Shown here piece after piece: positions 45,813 through 56,109 of a DNA stretch of 64,000 nucleotides; within the stretch, counting starts at the first letter, position 1, and every line of letters starts with the position of its first letter. A model generated the notes under the pieces. The model had not been told where the DNA came from. It saw only the letters and a program-made list of their open reading frames with translations, and ran no database searches. The translations under genes and the position numbers were made by a program. This stretch comes from JADGRF01 sp035274465 (GTDB lineage Bacteria > Myxococcota_A > Polyangia > Polyangiales > JAFGIB01), in contig DATEOF010000065.1 in the NCBI GenBank assembly GCA_035274465.1, positions 1 through 64,000 on the forward strand. Reading direction: 5' to 3'.

Positions 45813-48050
45813 TCAACGCCCCGATTCGTCGAGCCGCCGCATGCCTTCCAGCAGCAAACTCTCGGGCCCGAGCTCGATCTTGCGCTCTGTCGGCTTGAAG
45901 TTCGTGTCGAGCTCGAAATCCCCGCCACGCAGCAGCAACATCTCGTAGAACGCCTCTTCCTTGTGCAGCTCGGCGAAGTTGGCGTCGTAGATCTGGCCGT
46001 CGCAGAAGTGGATGTCTCCGCGCTTGCCGTCGGAGGAGATCGCGAGCTTGCCGCTCTTGCGGCCGTGGAACAGGATCTGCACCACGTCCGGCAGCGACAT
46101 CTCGGTCAACGATCCGCTCACGCCACCCGTCTTGCGCTTGCGCCCGCCGCCTTGCAGCACGCGGTTGACCTTGAGCGCGACGACCTCGGGTGACGCGGGC
46201 TTGGTGATGAAGTCGTCGGCGCCGAGCTCGAAGCCGCGTTGCACGAGCTCGCTTTCGGCCTTGTGGCTCAGGAACACGAACGGCACGTCGTTGCCCCCGG
46301 CGCGCAGCTTCTCGAGCAGCACGAAACCGTCTTGCGGCTTGAGCTCGACCTCGCTGATCACCACGTCGAAGTCGCTGTTCAGCTCGTTCTCGGCGTCGGT
46401 CACGTTGCGCGCGATGGTGACCTCGAACCCGTGCTCCGCCAGACGCAGCTCGAGCACCGTGGTCTCTTCCGCATCGGTGTCGACGATCAGCGCGCGCCGG
46501 CGATCGGCCAGCAGCTTGGCGCGCAGGTCATCACCGAGCACCGTCAGCTTGAGCACGTCGACCAGGTTCGAGTCGAACAGCTTGCCCTTGTAGCGAGCCA
46601 CGACCTCCCAGGCCTCTTCCGGGTTCAGCTTGCGGCGAAATGCGTTGCCGGCGTGACCCACGAGATCGGCGTACGTCTCCACGATCGCCAGGACGCGTGA
46701 GCCCAGCGGGATCTCCTTGCCGGACATGCGATCCGGAAAGCCCTGGCCGTCGACGCGCTCGTAGAGGTGGCCGAGGATCTGCCCGACCTTGTCCGGCAAG
46801 CGCACGGCCTCGAACAAACGCACCGGTGTGAGGTACGATTTCTTGGCCTGCGAGCGATGCGCCTCGTACTGCGCCACGTTGAGCGCGGTCAGGTGCTGGG
46901 CCGAGACCTTGCCGATGTCGTGCAGGTACGCGGCGACCACGATCGTGTCGGTCTCGTCGGACTTGAGACCCAAGCGCTCGCAGACGTTGCGTGTGATGCG
47001 CGCCACCATAGTGGAGTGGCCGCGCAGCTCACCGCGCTCCTGTTCGAGCAGCGCGACGAACACGTTCAACGTCTCGACGTAGTCGTGCATCGCGACCGAC
47101 GGGGCCGCAGGCGAAGGCACGGGCTCGGACAGCGTGGCGACGTACGGTCCGGTCGGCACTACCTCGTTCATCGCGGGCGCGTAGGCGTGAACGACCGGGG
47201 ACGGCAAGGCCGCGGCCATCATCGATGCCGCTCCCAGCTGCTGGGCGGACAGCAGAGGCGGCCCCGGCTGTTGCGGGGTGAGCAGCGGCGCGGGCTGGAT
47301 GCTCAGAGGGCCAGGCGAAGCCAGCGCCGGGCCCGGCGTGCGCGCGGCCATGTCGGCGGCGTTGATCGTGCGACGGCGCGAGTCGGTGATCAGCTCGTTG
47401 CGCTCGAGCGTGGGCGGCACCGAGCCTTCGGGTGCCGGCGGCGGCACGGAGCCGGCGTCCTGGGCGTGCGCAGCGTGCGTGGTCACGCGCGGGTAGCGAT
47501 CGGTCCCTCCGCCGCGGTCGCCAGCGTCGCGCACGGCAGCGAAAGCACTGGCTTCATTCATGAAATGCAGGCGGATGGCGGCCATGATCGCGGCCGGCCG
47601 GGCCACGAGCGCACGCACTTTGGCCACGCGCGTCGCGAACTGCACACTCTTCAAGACGTCGGGATCGTCAGGTTCGACCGTGAGGATCGACAGCTCGCCG
47701 ATGCGCGGCTCGTATTTGACCGGGAAAATGCACAGCTTGGCCGCGAGCTTGTGAGTGACCAGCTTGAGTAGCGAATCACTGATAGGCGCAGTGGATAGTT
47801 TCTTGGTCGAAACGAAGTAGGTCTTGTAATACGAGGCCTGAAACTTCAGCAGCTGGGTCTCATCCAGGACCTCGGCCTCGATTAGCCCCTCCTCGACGAA
47901 GAGACGGCGGCGTTTTGCGTACAGCTCCGCCTGCTCCGACTCACCCTGGGAGATGACACCTTCCGCGACGAGGGCCCGGAGCAGCTTCTGGTTGATGCGG
48001 GGCGCCGGCCCATCGTGTGGATGTATAGAAGCCACCACTGAGCTAAACAT
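45813..48050 (-). CDS. MshEN / HD-GYP / receiver-like / DUF4388 fusion protein
   Basis: 745 residues. 15-165: MshEN/GSPII_E N-terminal type domain (GVISQGESEQ, EEGLIEAEVLDETQLLKFQ, LAAKLCIFPVKYE), a module that binds cyclic di-GMP in some proteins. 170-320: Pro/Ala-rich linker. 322-510: HD-GYP-like domain with His378-Asp379 (YLHDIGK), DGQGFP for GYP, but HLYERVDG where HHHERYDG is usual. 515-635: receiver fold with Lys617 but Glu567 (VVISEVEL) at the phospho-acceptor position. 645-740: DUF4388/PATAN domain. The start at 48050 follows the domain edge. The HD-GYP ligands and the receiver Asp are changed, so binding or constitutive signalling is more likely than catalysis. Confidence 0.85.
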   Translation of the reverse strand: MFSSVVASIHPHDGPAPRINQKLLRALVAEGVISQGESEQAELYAKRRRLFVEEGLIEAEVLDETQLLKFQASYYKTYFVSTKKLSTAPISDSLLKLVTHKLAAKLCIFPVKYEPRIGELSILTVEPDDPDVLKSVQFATRVAKVRALVARPAAIMAAIRLHFMNEASAFAAVRDAGDRGGGTDRYPRVTTHAAHAQDAGSVPPPAPEGSVPPTLERNELITDSRRRTINAADMAARTPGPALASPGPLSIQPAPLLTPQQPGPPLLSAQQLGAASMMAAALPSPVVHAYAPAMNEVVPTGPYVATLSEPVPSPAAPSVAMHDYVETLNVFVALLEQERGELRGHSTMVARITRNVCERLGLKSDETDTIVVAAYLHDIGKVSAQHLTALNVAQYEAHRSQAKKSYLTPVRLFEAVRLPDKVGQILGHLYERVDGQGFPDRMSGKEIPLGSRVLAIVETYADLVGHAGNAFRRKLNPEEAWEVVARYKGKLFDSNLVDVLKLTVLGDDLRAKLLADRRRALIVDTDAEETTVLELRLAEHGFEVTIARNVTDAENELNSDFDVVISEVELKPQDGFVLLEKLRAGGNDVPFVFLSHKAESELVQRGFELGADDFITKPASPEVVALKVNRVLQGGGRKRKTGGVSGSLTEMSLPDVVQILFHGRKSGKLAISSDGKRGDIHFCDGQIYDANFAELHKEEAFYEMLLLRGGDFELDTNFKPTERKIELGPESLLLEGMRRLDESGR

Positions 48051-48143
48051 TGTACCCCAAGGGCAGCCCGGAGAAAGAGGCAACGACCGTAAGCGCAGGA
48101 ATGCGACATGTGGGTACCCAGCGTGTGGATGTATAGTGCGAAC

Positions 48144-49241
48144 ATGCGCCGCGACCCACACGGCTTCTGCATGCTGCTGGGCTGTGCACTCGGGCTGATC
48201 TCGCAGCCGTCGGCGGCTGTTGCGCAAACCAGACCGCTGGCGCAAAGCGCCGTGCTGTATCGCATCGCACGCGCACCAGAAGCCGAGCGTGCCAAGACGC
48301 ACGTATTGCGCGCAGAACGCCAGCTCGCGATCGGCTTGCGTGCGTTACCCAACGGCTTTCGCGCGATTTGCGAGCGTACGTACGAGCTGCGTCTGGCTGC
48401 AGAGAGCCCTGCGGTGCGCGCCGGTCGCAGTCGTGCGCTGCAGGTGTTCTGGCAGCAGGGCGTGCAGCGTCGCGACGCGCTCGATGCGGCGCTGCACGAA
48501 GTCGAGCTCGCGCGTGCGATCACGCCGCGCGATGCCGACCTGGCGCGTTTGCGCGCGCACATCCTCGTGTTGTGGGAAGAGCCGACGTCGCTCGAGCGCT
48601 GCGAGGTCGGCCAGCGCACGCGCGCGGCGATCCAGGCGCTACGCGAGTGGCACGAGCTGCGTCCCGAGTTGGCCTCGAGCACCAGCTGGGCCGAGCTCGG
48701 CGCGCTGTTCGCGCGCGAGGGCGAGTACGTCAACGCCAGCATCGCCTACCGGCGCGCGCTCGCGCTCGCACTCGACGCACGCGAGCGCAGCACTGCATAC
48801 GCGCAGCTCGCGCAAGCCACCATGCTCGCGGGCGACGCCGCTGCCGCCCTGCCCTACTACCAGCGTGCGCTCGCCAGCGCGGAACCCGGCCGCACGAGTG
48901 CGCTGTTGCGATTGGGCCTCGCGGTCGCGCTCGATCGACTGGGCGAGCACACGCGAGCCATCGAACAAGCGGTACTCGGCGTGTCGGCAGTCGAACGCTC
49001 GCTCGACTGGCTCGGGCCCGACAGCATCAGCTTCGAACCCGCGAGCGAACGCTTCGTGTACCGCGCGCTCGCGCACGAGGCGCTAGCCGAGCTCATGCCC
49101 GAGGCGCGCGCGCTCTCTCTGGAGGCGGCCGCCGAGAGCTACGCGGCGTTCTTGTCGCGCGCCTCCGCCGGCCACCTGTACCGTAACGCGGCCGAAGCCG
49201 ACCTGCGCGCGGTGGTCGAGCAGCTGCAAGCACCGGAATAG
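48144..49241 (+). CDS. Secreted TPR-like protein
   Basis: 365 residues if it starts at ATG 48144 (MRRDPHGFCMLLGC). A Sec signal peptide ends near SAAVAQ. The rest is almost all alpha-helix with TPR-like pairs (AELGALFAREGEYVNASIAYRRALALAL, QLAQATMLAGDAAAALPYYQRALA, LLRLGLAVALDRLGEHTRAIEQAV). TPR proteins of this kind scaffold envelope complexes. No specific family recognised. It is divergent from the MshEN fusion, with a 93-base shared spacer, and its stop abuts the convergent hydrolase stop. Confidence 0.75.
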   Translation: MRRDPHGFCMLLGCALGLISQPSAAVAQTRPLAQSAVLYRIARAPEAERAKTHVLRAERQLAIGLRALPNGFRAICERTYELRLAAESPAVRAGRSRALQVFWQQGVQRRDALDAALHEVELARAITPRDADLARLRAHILVLWEEPTSLERCEVGQRTRAAIQALREWHELRPELASSTSWAELGALFAREGEYVNASIAYRRALALALDARERSTAYAQLAQATMLAGDAAAALPYYQRALASAEPGRTSALLRLGLAVALDRLGEHTRAIEQAVLGVSAVERSLDWLGPDSISFEPASERFVYRALAHEALAELMPEARALSLEAAAESYAAFLSRASAGHLYRNAAEADLRAVVEQLQAPE

Positions 49242-50510
49242 TCAGCAGCGGCCTGGCCCGCGCAGGCAGGCTCGCGCAGCAGAACGTTTCTTGGCAGCGG
49301 GTGGTGGCGGCGGCTTGCCGTGCAGCACGATCGCAGCCGGTCGGCTGGTGCGCGTGAGCTGGCCCTTGATCTTGGCGACTGCGACGAGGCCGCGAGCGCC
49401 GCCCCACTCGGGTGTCCAGCCGGCTTTGGCTTCGCCGCTGTCAGCTGCGAGCGCGGAAGCCAGCTGGCGCGCGCCATCGAGGAAGCTTACCCGCGCGCCG
49501 CTGGCGAGGCCCGCAGCTCGCAGCTGCAAGGTTTCGCGCGCGTCGAACGACGTGCCACTGCCCGGCGCCTCGAGCGCGAACGGTTGCTTGGTGACGAAGC
49601 CGCGCCACAGGTTGGCGATGCCCTCGCTCGGCAACCACGAGGCGGCCGTCTTGTCGCCGCCGTACGCTGCGAACTTCGAGATCCCGGGTAGCTCGCGTTC
49701 GATCGACGCGTCGCTGGCATCGCCGAGCCAGCCCGCGGCCTCGTCCAGCGCTACCAGTGGGACCTCGCCGGTGAGCGGCGTCTTGTTGCCCTTCGGGTAC
49801 CGCGCGCTGACCATCTCGGCGAAGAACGGCAGCGACACGCGCTCGACCTCGCCGTCGGCGTGGCCCTTGCCCCACTCCTTCAACTCCGCCCACAGCGCGT
49901 GCTGCTTGCGGCCCTCACGCACGAGCGACCGCACGACCGTCGGCACGTTGTCGCCAGGCTCGTTGCCACCCCAGAAGAACACGCCCGGCACGGCCAGGAA
50001 TGCAGCCGTCAGCGGCGCGCGAGCGAAGCCGGACTTGTTGAGGCAAAACGCGATCACGCGCTGCGGGGCCCATTGCGCGAAGGTGTAGCTGAAGTAGCCG
50101 CCGTTCGAGAAGCCGTGCAGCAAGAGCGGTGCGTGCGCGAGCTCGGAGTGGCCGCTCTTGGCTGCGACGTCGGCCAGGGCGTCCAACAACGCCTGACCGG
50201 GACCGTTCGCCGCGTCGGTGTATGGCCCCGTGAACTGGTTGCCGAGCAGCGCGAAGCCGAGGCTCTCTGCGAAGCGGCGGTGGAACTCGTCCTCGATCGC
50301 GGGGCGCGTGTCGTTACTCCCACCGGCGCCCTGCCCGCCCGTGAACACGAGAACACCTCGGATCACGGATATGCCGTCCGGATACCACACACTCACCGCC
50401 AGCTCGCGGTCGGCTACGCCGGCTTTGCCGGTCACCGTCTCGGCGTGAGCGTTCCCGATTGGGTAGAGCCACCAGAGCATTGCCAGCCAGGCCAGGCGGA
50501 ACTTCGTCAT
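49242..50510 (-). CDS. Secreted alpha/beta hydrolase (esterase-like)
   Basis: 422 residues with a signal peptide ending near GNAHA. The fold is alpha/beta hydrolase: GVLVFTGGQGAGGS, the nucleophile elbow LLHGFSNGGYFSYTFA with Ser in GFSNGG, and a later FFWGGNEPGDNVP strand. After about residue 280 comes a region of beta-like segments (ISKFAAYGGDKTAASWLPSEG) and a Pro/Lys/Ala-rich tail ending RACLRGPGRC. It is likely exported to the periplasm or outside and cleaves an ester. The catalytic Asp and His are not obvious to me. A 240-base spacer with a GTGGAC microrepeat separates it from the ketosynthase genes. Confidence 0.7.
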   Translation of the reverse strand: MTKFRLAWLAMLWWLYPIGNAHAETVTGKAGVADRELAVSVWYPDGISVIRGVLVFTGGQGAGGSNDTRPAIEDEFHRRFAESLGFALLGNQFTGPYTDAANGPGQALLDALADVAAKSGHSELAHAPLLLHGFSNGGYFSYTFAQWAPQRVIAFCLNKSGFARAPLTAAFLAVPGVFFWGGNEPGDNVPTVVRSLVREGRKQHALWAELKEWGKGHADGEVERVSLPFFAEMVSARYPKGNKTPLTGEVPLVALDEAAGWLGDASDASIERELPGISKFAAYGGDKTAASWLPSEGIANLWRGFVTKQPFALEAPGSGTSFDARETLQLRAAGLASGARVSFLDGARQLASALAADSGEAKAGWTPEWGGARGLVAVAKIKGQLTRTSRPAAIVLHGKPPPPPAAKKRSAARACLRGPGRC

Positions 50511-50750
50511 GCGCCAGGCTAGTGTGGCGTAGTTTGGGCCCCGCAGCCATTCGCGGCGGTGAGAAGAGCGGACGCGGGCTCGGGAGGTTCCGGGTGTGCG
50601 AGAAAGTCGACCCGCCAGGGTCGCGCACCGGCGGCGAGGCCTGTCGAACGGTGTCGTTCCGGTTCACGAGCGCGGCCACGATCACGGTGCGACCACGTCC
50701 ACGTCCACGACCCTGCCGAAGCAATCGCACGTCAGCGCGCGAAGATGAAA

Positions 50751-51947
50751 CTACTCGGCGCTACGCATCACCACGGCCGAGGCGTTGCCGTAGTATCCCA
50801 CGCTCAACACCAACACGTGGCGAGGCGGCTGGGAGAGCGAGCCGCGCACCAGCGGGGCCACTACGCCACCCGATAGCCAGTTGAGAGCGCAGGCCATGTT
50901 GATCGCGCCCGACGCACCGAAGGTCTCACCGAACACGGTCTTCGGCGCAGCCACTGGCACCTCGCCGCCGAGAGCGGCATTGATGCCGGTGAGCTCGGCA
51001 TGGTCGAACATCGCGATGCCACTCAGCGCGCCCGCGACCACGTCGATCTGCGACGGGCTGAGCTGAGCGTCCGCCAGCGCGAGCTGGATGCAGCGCTCCA
51101 CTGCACGCGCCGAGACGTGCACCAACACGGCTTCGGACTCCGGCGGCTCGAACGCGTTGCCGTAGCCGAGCACCTGCGCCCGCACCCTCGCCCCGCGCGC
51201 TCGCGCAAACTCGAGCTTCTCCAGGCAGAAGTACGCCGCACCTTCGCCGAGCCTCATGCCCTGGCTGTGCGCGTCGCCGGGCGCACACTGCTTGCCGGCT
51301 TCGGCCAGCACGCCGAGCTTGCGAAACGCCAGGTACAAGAGCTCTGTCAGCGCCTCACCGCCGCCGACCAGGAAAGCATCCGCGCGGCCGTTGTCGAGGT
51401 GGGTCTGCCCGTTCAGCACCGCATCGAGCGCGCCGCAGTTGCCGTCCACCACCGTGACGTTCGGCGCGCGCAGGTCTTCCCAGATGCTGACGTAACCCGA
51501 CGCCGCGTTAGCGACCGTGTTCGGAAAGCGGTTCGGGTTCAAGAAGCGCGGGTCTTCGAGCTCGGTGACCTTCACCGCCTCGGTCACGGCTTCGACCGAG
51601 CCGTAGGCAGTGGCCGAGCACAGGCCGATGCGATCAGGCGGCAGCGTGTGCACGCCGTCGTGCTTGAGCCCCGCGTCCTCGAGCGCCAGCTTGCCCGAGA
51701 CGATCAACAGCTTGGTCAGCCGATCGAAGTTGCGCAGGCCCTTGTCGCCCAGGAAGCGCTTGGCGTCGAAGTCGAAGCACTCGGCCGCCATCGGTTCGCC
51801 GATCTTCTCGGGATCCAACAGGCTCGGCCGGCCACGAAACAATTGCTCGGGCTCGCGAGCCAGCTCGCCCAGCGCGCGCTCGAACGCCGCGTAGCCGATA
51901 CCCGCGGGCGTGACGAGCCCGAGGCCGGTGATGGCGCAGGGGATCAC
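50751..51947 (-). CDS. Degenerate beta-ketoacyl synthase (KS-beta-like partner)
   Basis: 398 residues with the thiolase/ketosynthase fold (FNPVTPAGIG-like start GLGLVTPAGIG). The active-site Cys is present at 171 (VDGNCGALDA). The two catalytic His are not: in the stretch matching VNAHGTGTPLND the aligned residue is Ala307 (VVAGALSGIAMFDHAE), and in the place of KxxxGH the residue is Glu341 (KTVFGETFGASG). It should not do normal decarboxylative condensation alone. Its start overlaps the stop of the intact KS by 4 bases. As with chain-length-factor partners in type II polyketide systems, it may shape the pocket of a heterodimer; here it keeps the Cys, unlike classical factors. Confidence 0.82.
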   Translation of the reverse strand: MIPCAITGLGLVTPAGIGYAAFERALGELAREPEQLFRGRPSLLDPEKIGEPMAAECFDFDAKRFLGDKGLRNFDRLTKLLIVSGKLALEDAGLKHDGVHTLPPDRIGLCSATAYGSVEAVTEAVKVTELEDPRFLNPNRFPNTVANAASGYVSIWEDLRAPNVTVVDGNCGALDAVLNGQTHLDNGRADAFLVGGGEALTELLYLAFRKLGVLAEAGKQCAPGDAHSQGMRLGEGAAYFCLEKLEFARARGARVRAQVLGYGNAFEPPESEAVLVHVSARAVERCIQLALADAQLSPSQIDVVAGALSGIAMFDHAELTGINAALGGEVPVAAPKTVFGETFGASGAINMACALNWLSGGVVAPLVRGSLSQPPRHVLVLSVGYYGNASAVVMRSAE

Positions 51948-53239
51948 AGCGCCGCGTCGTGGGCGGTCGCGAGCCTGCGGGCACCGCGCGCCACTTCGTA
52001 GGACAGGGAGGCGGCGCTCGGGTCAGGCAGACGACCCGGCTTGGCGAACGCGACCACGGCGTCGTAGCCGCCGAACGCGAGCGAGTTGTTGAGCACGATG
52101 TCCGCCCGGCCGCGCTGCGCCCGGTTCGCGACCAGGTTCACGTTGCACTCGGGGTCGGGTGTTTCGTAGCTCACAGTCGGCGGGTAGATGCCCGTCTGCA
52201 CGGTCATCACGCAAGCCACCGCCTCGAGCGCGCTGGCCGCGCCCATGCAGTGCCCGAGCATGCCCTTCATGCTGCTCACCGGCACGGGGCGGCCGTTGAA
52301 CACGTCGTGGATCACGCGAGACTCGACCTTGTCATTGGCCGTGGTGCCCGTGCCGTGCGCGTTGACGAAGTCCACCTCGTCGGGTGTCACGCCGCTGCGC
52401 GCGATGGCTTCGCGCATCGCGTTCAGGCTGCCCATGCCTTCGGGGTGCGGGCGCGTGATGTGGTGCGCGTCGCAAGCCAGGCCCGAGCCACCGATCTCGG
52501 CGAGCGCCGTCGCATCGCGGCGGACCGCGTGCGCCTCGGACTCGAGCATGAGCACGCCCGCACCCTCACCGATGATCAGGCCGCGGCGGTTCTTGTCGAA
52601 GGGCTGACAGCGTTCGGGCGCGACGGCACCGAGCCGCACGAAACCCGCGAACTGTATCTTTTGCAACAGCTCACTGGCGCCGCAGATCACCACGTCGGCG
52701 CGACCGGAGCGGATCAAGTCGGCGGCGAACGCGATCGAATAGTTGCCCGCCGCACAAGCCGCGGGCAACGTCTGCACCATCCCGCGCGCACCGAACGCGC
52801 GCGCGATGTGGATCGGCAGCAGCGAAGAACCGCAGCGCGGTAGCATGTTGGGGCTCACACCGTCGGCGCCGCGCATCACCCACGCCTGCTCGAGCTCACC
52901 CACCACGTCGGCTTCGCCCATGGTGGTGCCCATGATCACCGAAGTACGCTCGCCCTGCAGCAGCTCGCGCGTGATGCCCGAGTCCTGCACGGCCTGTCGC
53001 GCCGCCGCCAGAGCGAACGCAGAGCAGCGCCCGGTGCGACGCGCTTCGGCCGCGGTCAAGAAGTCGCGGGCGGTGAATCCACGGACTTCGCCTGCGACCG
53101 AGCGCTCGAAGGCCGAGGTGTCGAAGCCGGCGATCGAAGAGAAGCCAGAGTGTCCGAGCACGACGTTCCGCCAGTACTCTTCTCGACCGAAACCGAGTGA
53201 GCTGACGACGCCCACCCCAGTGACGTAAACGCGAGTCAT
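51944..53239 (-). CDS. Beta-ketoacyl-[ACP] synthase II-type enzyme (KS-alpha)
   Basis: 431 residues. All catalytic residues are present: Cys162 (LPAACAAGNYS), His295 (NAHGTGTT) and His330 (KGMLGHCMGAA), as in FabF. It should condense malonyl-ACP with an acyl starter. The start at 53239 (MTRVYVTGVGVV) is the only one that fits the family; the longer frame is promoter sequence. It is divergent from the acyl-AMP ligase, with a 148-base spacer, and is followed by the degenerate partner with a 4-base overlap. The two are likely made in equal amounts. Confidence 0.92.
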   Translation of the reverse strand: MTRVYVTGVGVVSSLGFGREEYWRNVVLGHSGFSSIAGFDTSAFERSVAGEVRGFTARDFLTAAEARRTGRCSAFALAAARQAVQDSGITRELLQGERTSVIMGTTMGEADVVGELEQAWVMRGADGVSPNMLPRCGSSLLPIHIARAFGARGMVQTLPAACAAGNYSIAFAADLIRSGRADVVICGASELLQKIQFAGFVRLGAVAPERCQPFDKNRRGLIIGEGAGVLMLESEAHAVRRDATALAEIGGSGLACDAHHITRPHPEGMGSLNAMREAIARSGVTPDEVDFVNAHGTGTTANDKVESRVIHDVFNGRPVPVSSMKGMLGHCMGAASALEAVACVMTVQTGIYPPTVSYETPDPECNVNLVANRAQRGRADIVLNNSLAFGGYDAVVAFAKPGRLPDPSAASLSYEVARGARRLATAHDAAL

Positions 53240-53349
53240 GTTAGTTGCGCAAAAGCTATCCGTGAGGTGGAGCGCGCGCAAGCTTCTGCGAACTATTCCG
53301 TAGAGTTCCGGCCGGCCGACTGGCCTATTTTCCGCGGGGATTTTGGCGC

Positions 53350-53379
53350 TTGACAGAGCTGCGGCGGGAACCATAGATA
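53350..53379 (+). promoter_or_regulatory. Possible sigma-70-type promoter of the acyl ligase operon
   Basis: TTGACA at 53350-53355, 18 bases, then TAGATA at 53374-53379. Transcription would begin about 53386, essentially at the ATG at 53388. No Shine-Dalgarno sequence precedes that ATG, so a leaderless or very short leader message is implied. The -35 match is perfect and the -10 match is poor. Confidence 0.4.
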
Positions 53380-53387
53380 CGCGTCGC

Positions 53388-55085
<1,698 letters not shown>

Positions 55086-55157
55086 GCCGCAGGTCCGCGT
55101 GGACGTAATCGCGGATTTGTGCGTATTAAGCCACGGATAACCATGGAGAACCCCAAG

Positions 55158-55406
55158 ATGACGCGGGCTGAATTGCTTCAGATCTTTCGCTCGACCGCTT
55201 CCGAGATCGCCGAAAAAGATTTGTCCACTGTCGACGAGGCGGGCGCGATCTCCGAGCTAGGGATCGACTCGCTCGAGCTTCTGGAGGTGATCGGCAGCCT
55301 CGAGCGCGACCTGGATATCCGCGTCCCGGACGACCAGTTGGTGGGCATTCAGACCGTCGGTCAGCTGTTGAACCTGGTGTCGGCGAAGCTGCCGCAGGCC
55401 GGCTGA
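55158..55406 (+). CDS. Acyl carrier protein (first)
   Basis: 82 residues from ATG 55158, with GGAG about 9 bases upstream; an upstream in-frame ATG at 55143 is possible. Phosphopantetheine site Ser38 in ELGIDSLELLEVI. The helix II/III pattern (IGSLERDLDIRVPDDQL) is typical. It should carry the acyl chain activated by the ligase. It differs considerably from the second ACP, suggesting separate roles (starter loading and extension). Confidence 0.92.
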   Translation: MTRAELLQIFRSTASEIAEKDLSTVDEAGAISELGIDSLELLEVIGSLERDLDIRVPDDQLVGIQTVGQLLNLVSAKLPQAG

Positions 55407-55433
55407 GCCAGCTGTCCCATAAAAGGAGTCTCC

Positions 55434-55667
55434 ATGTCGTCCTCGGAGCTGCGTGAAAAGCTGCGCGCGATCGTCGCGGAGGTCGCCGAAATCGACGAGG
55501 TGCCTGACGGCGAGCCGTTCAAGGATCTGGGCATCGACTCGATGATGGCCATCGAGATCGTGGCCGAGGTCGAGCGCACCTACAAGATCAAGGTCCCGGA
55601 GAACGAGCTCGAACAAGTGCGCGACCTGAACTCGGTCGTGCGCCTGGTCGAAGCCAAGCTGAAGTAG
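55434..55667 (+). CDS. Acyl carrier protein (second)
   Basis: 77 residues. Site Ser36 in DLGIDSMMAIEIVAEVE. A strong AAGGAG precedes the ATG. The DSMMAIE motif is closer to carriers of specialised pathways than to housekeeping AcpP (DSLDTVE). It is 27 bases after the first ACP and 3 bases before the thioesterase, clearly one operon. Confidence 0.93.
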   Translation: MSSSELREKLRAIVAEVAEIDEVPDGEPFKDLGIDSMMAIEIVAEVERTYKIKVPENELEQVRDLNSVVRLVEAKLK

Positions 55668-55670
55668 CTC

Positions 55671-56090
55671 ATGGGGATTCCGGAGTCCGCTCGGGTCATC
55701 GAGTACGGCCTGCGCGTGGGTTACATCGACACCGACCGCGCGCAGGTGATGCACCACGCCGCGTACCTGCGCTACCTCGAGTTCTCGCGCGTCGAGTACC
55801 TGCGCCAGCGCGGCGTCGACTACAAGCGCTTCGAGCTGGAGGGCAAGCTGCAGATGCCCGTGGTCGAGGTCAACCTGCGTTACCGGCTGCCCGCGTTCTT
55901 CGACGACGAGCTGACGATCAAGACGTGGATCGGCGTGGCCAACCGCGCGAAGTTGCGCTTCGACAGCGCGATCTACCGCGGCGCGCAGCTGCTCACCACG
56001 GCCGAGATCACGCTCGCGTGCGTGCGCGTGGCGGACAGCAAGCTGTGCAGCATGCCCGAGTACGTGATCGCGCTCGGTCGCGGCGCCTAG
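55671..56090 (+). CDS. Hot-dog fold acyl thioesterase (4HBT/YbgC-like)
   Basis: 139 residues. The YbgC/4-hydroxybenzoyl-CoA thioesterase start is clear: GYIDTDRAQVMHHAAYLRYLEFSRVEYL, with the catalytic Asp at 22 (or 20). The central helix and beta strands (VVEVNLRYRLPAFFDDELTIKTWI, LLTTAEITLACVRV) follow. In the operon it most likely releases or edits acyl chains on the ACPs. It begins 3 bases after the second ACP and is convergent with bioB. Confidence 0.88.
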   Translation: MGIPESARVIEYGLRVGYIDTDRAQVMHHAAYLRYLEFSRVEYLRQRGVDYKRFELEGKLQMPVVEVNLRYRLPAFFDDELTIKTWIGVANRAKLRFDSAIYRGAQLLTTAEITLACVRVADSKLCSMPEYVIALGRGA

Positions 56091-56109
56091 CAGCTGACAG
56101 CGGCAGCGT

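Noticed and set aside
53321..53335. Possible sigma-54 promoter before the acyl ligase
   Set aside because: GG and GC are spaced 10 bases apart, but the remaining positions (CCTATTTTCC) do not match; the sigma-70-like pair at 53350 is the better candidate.
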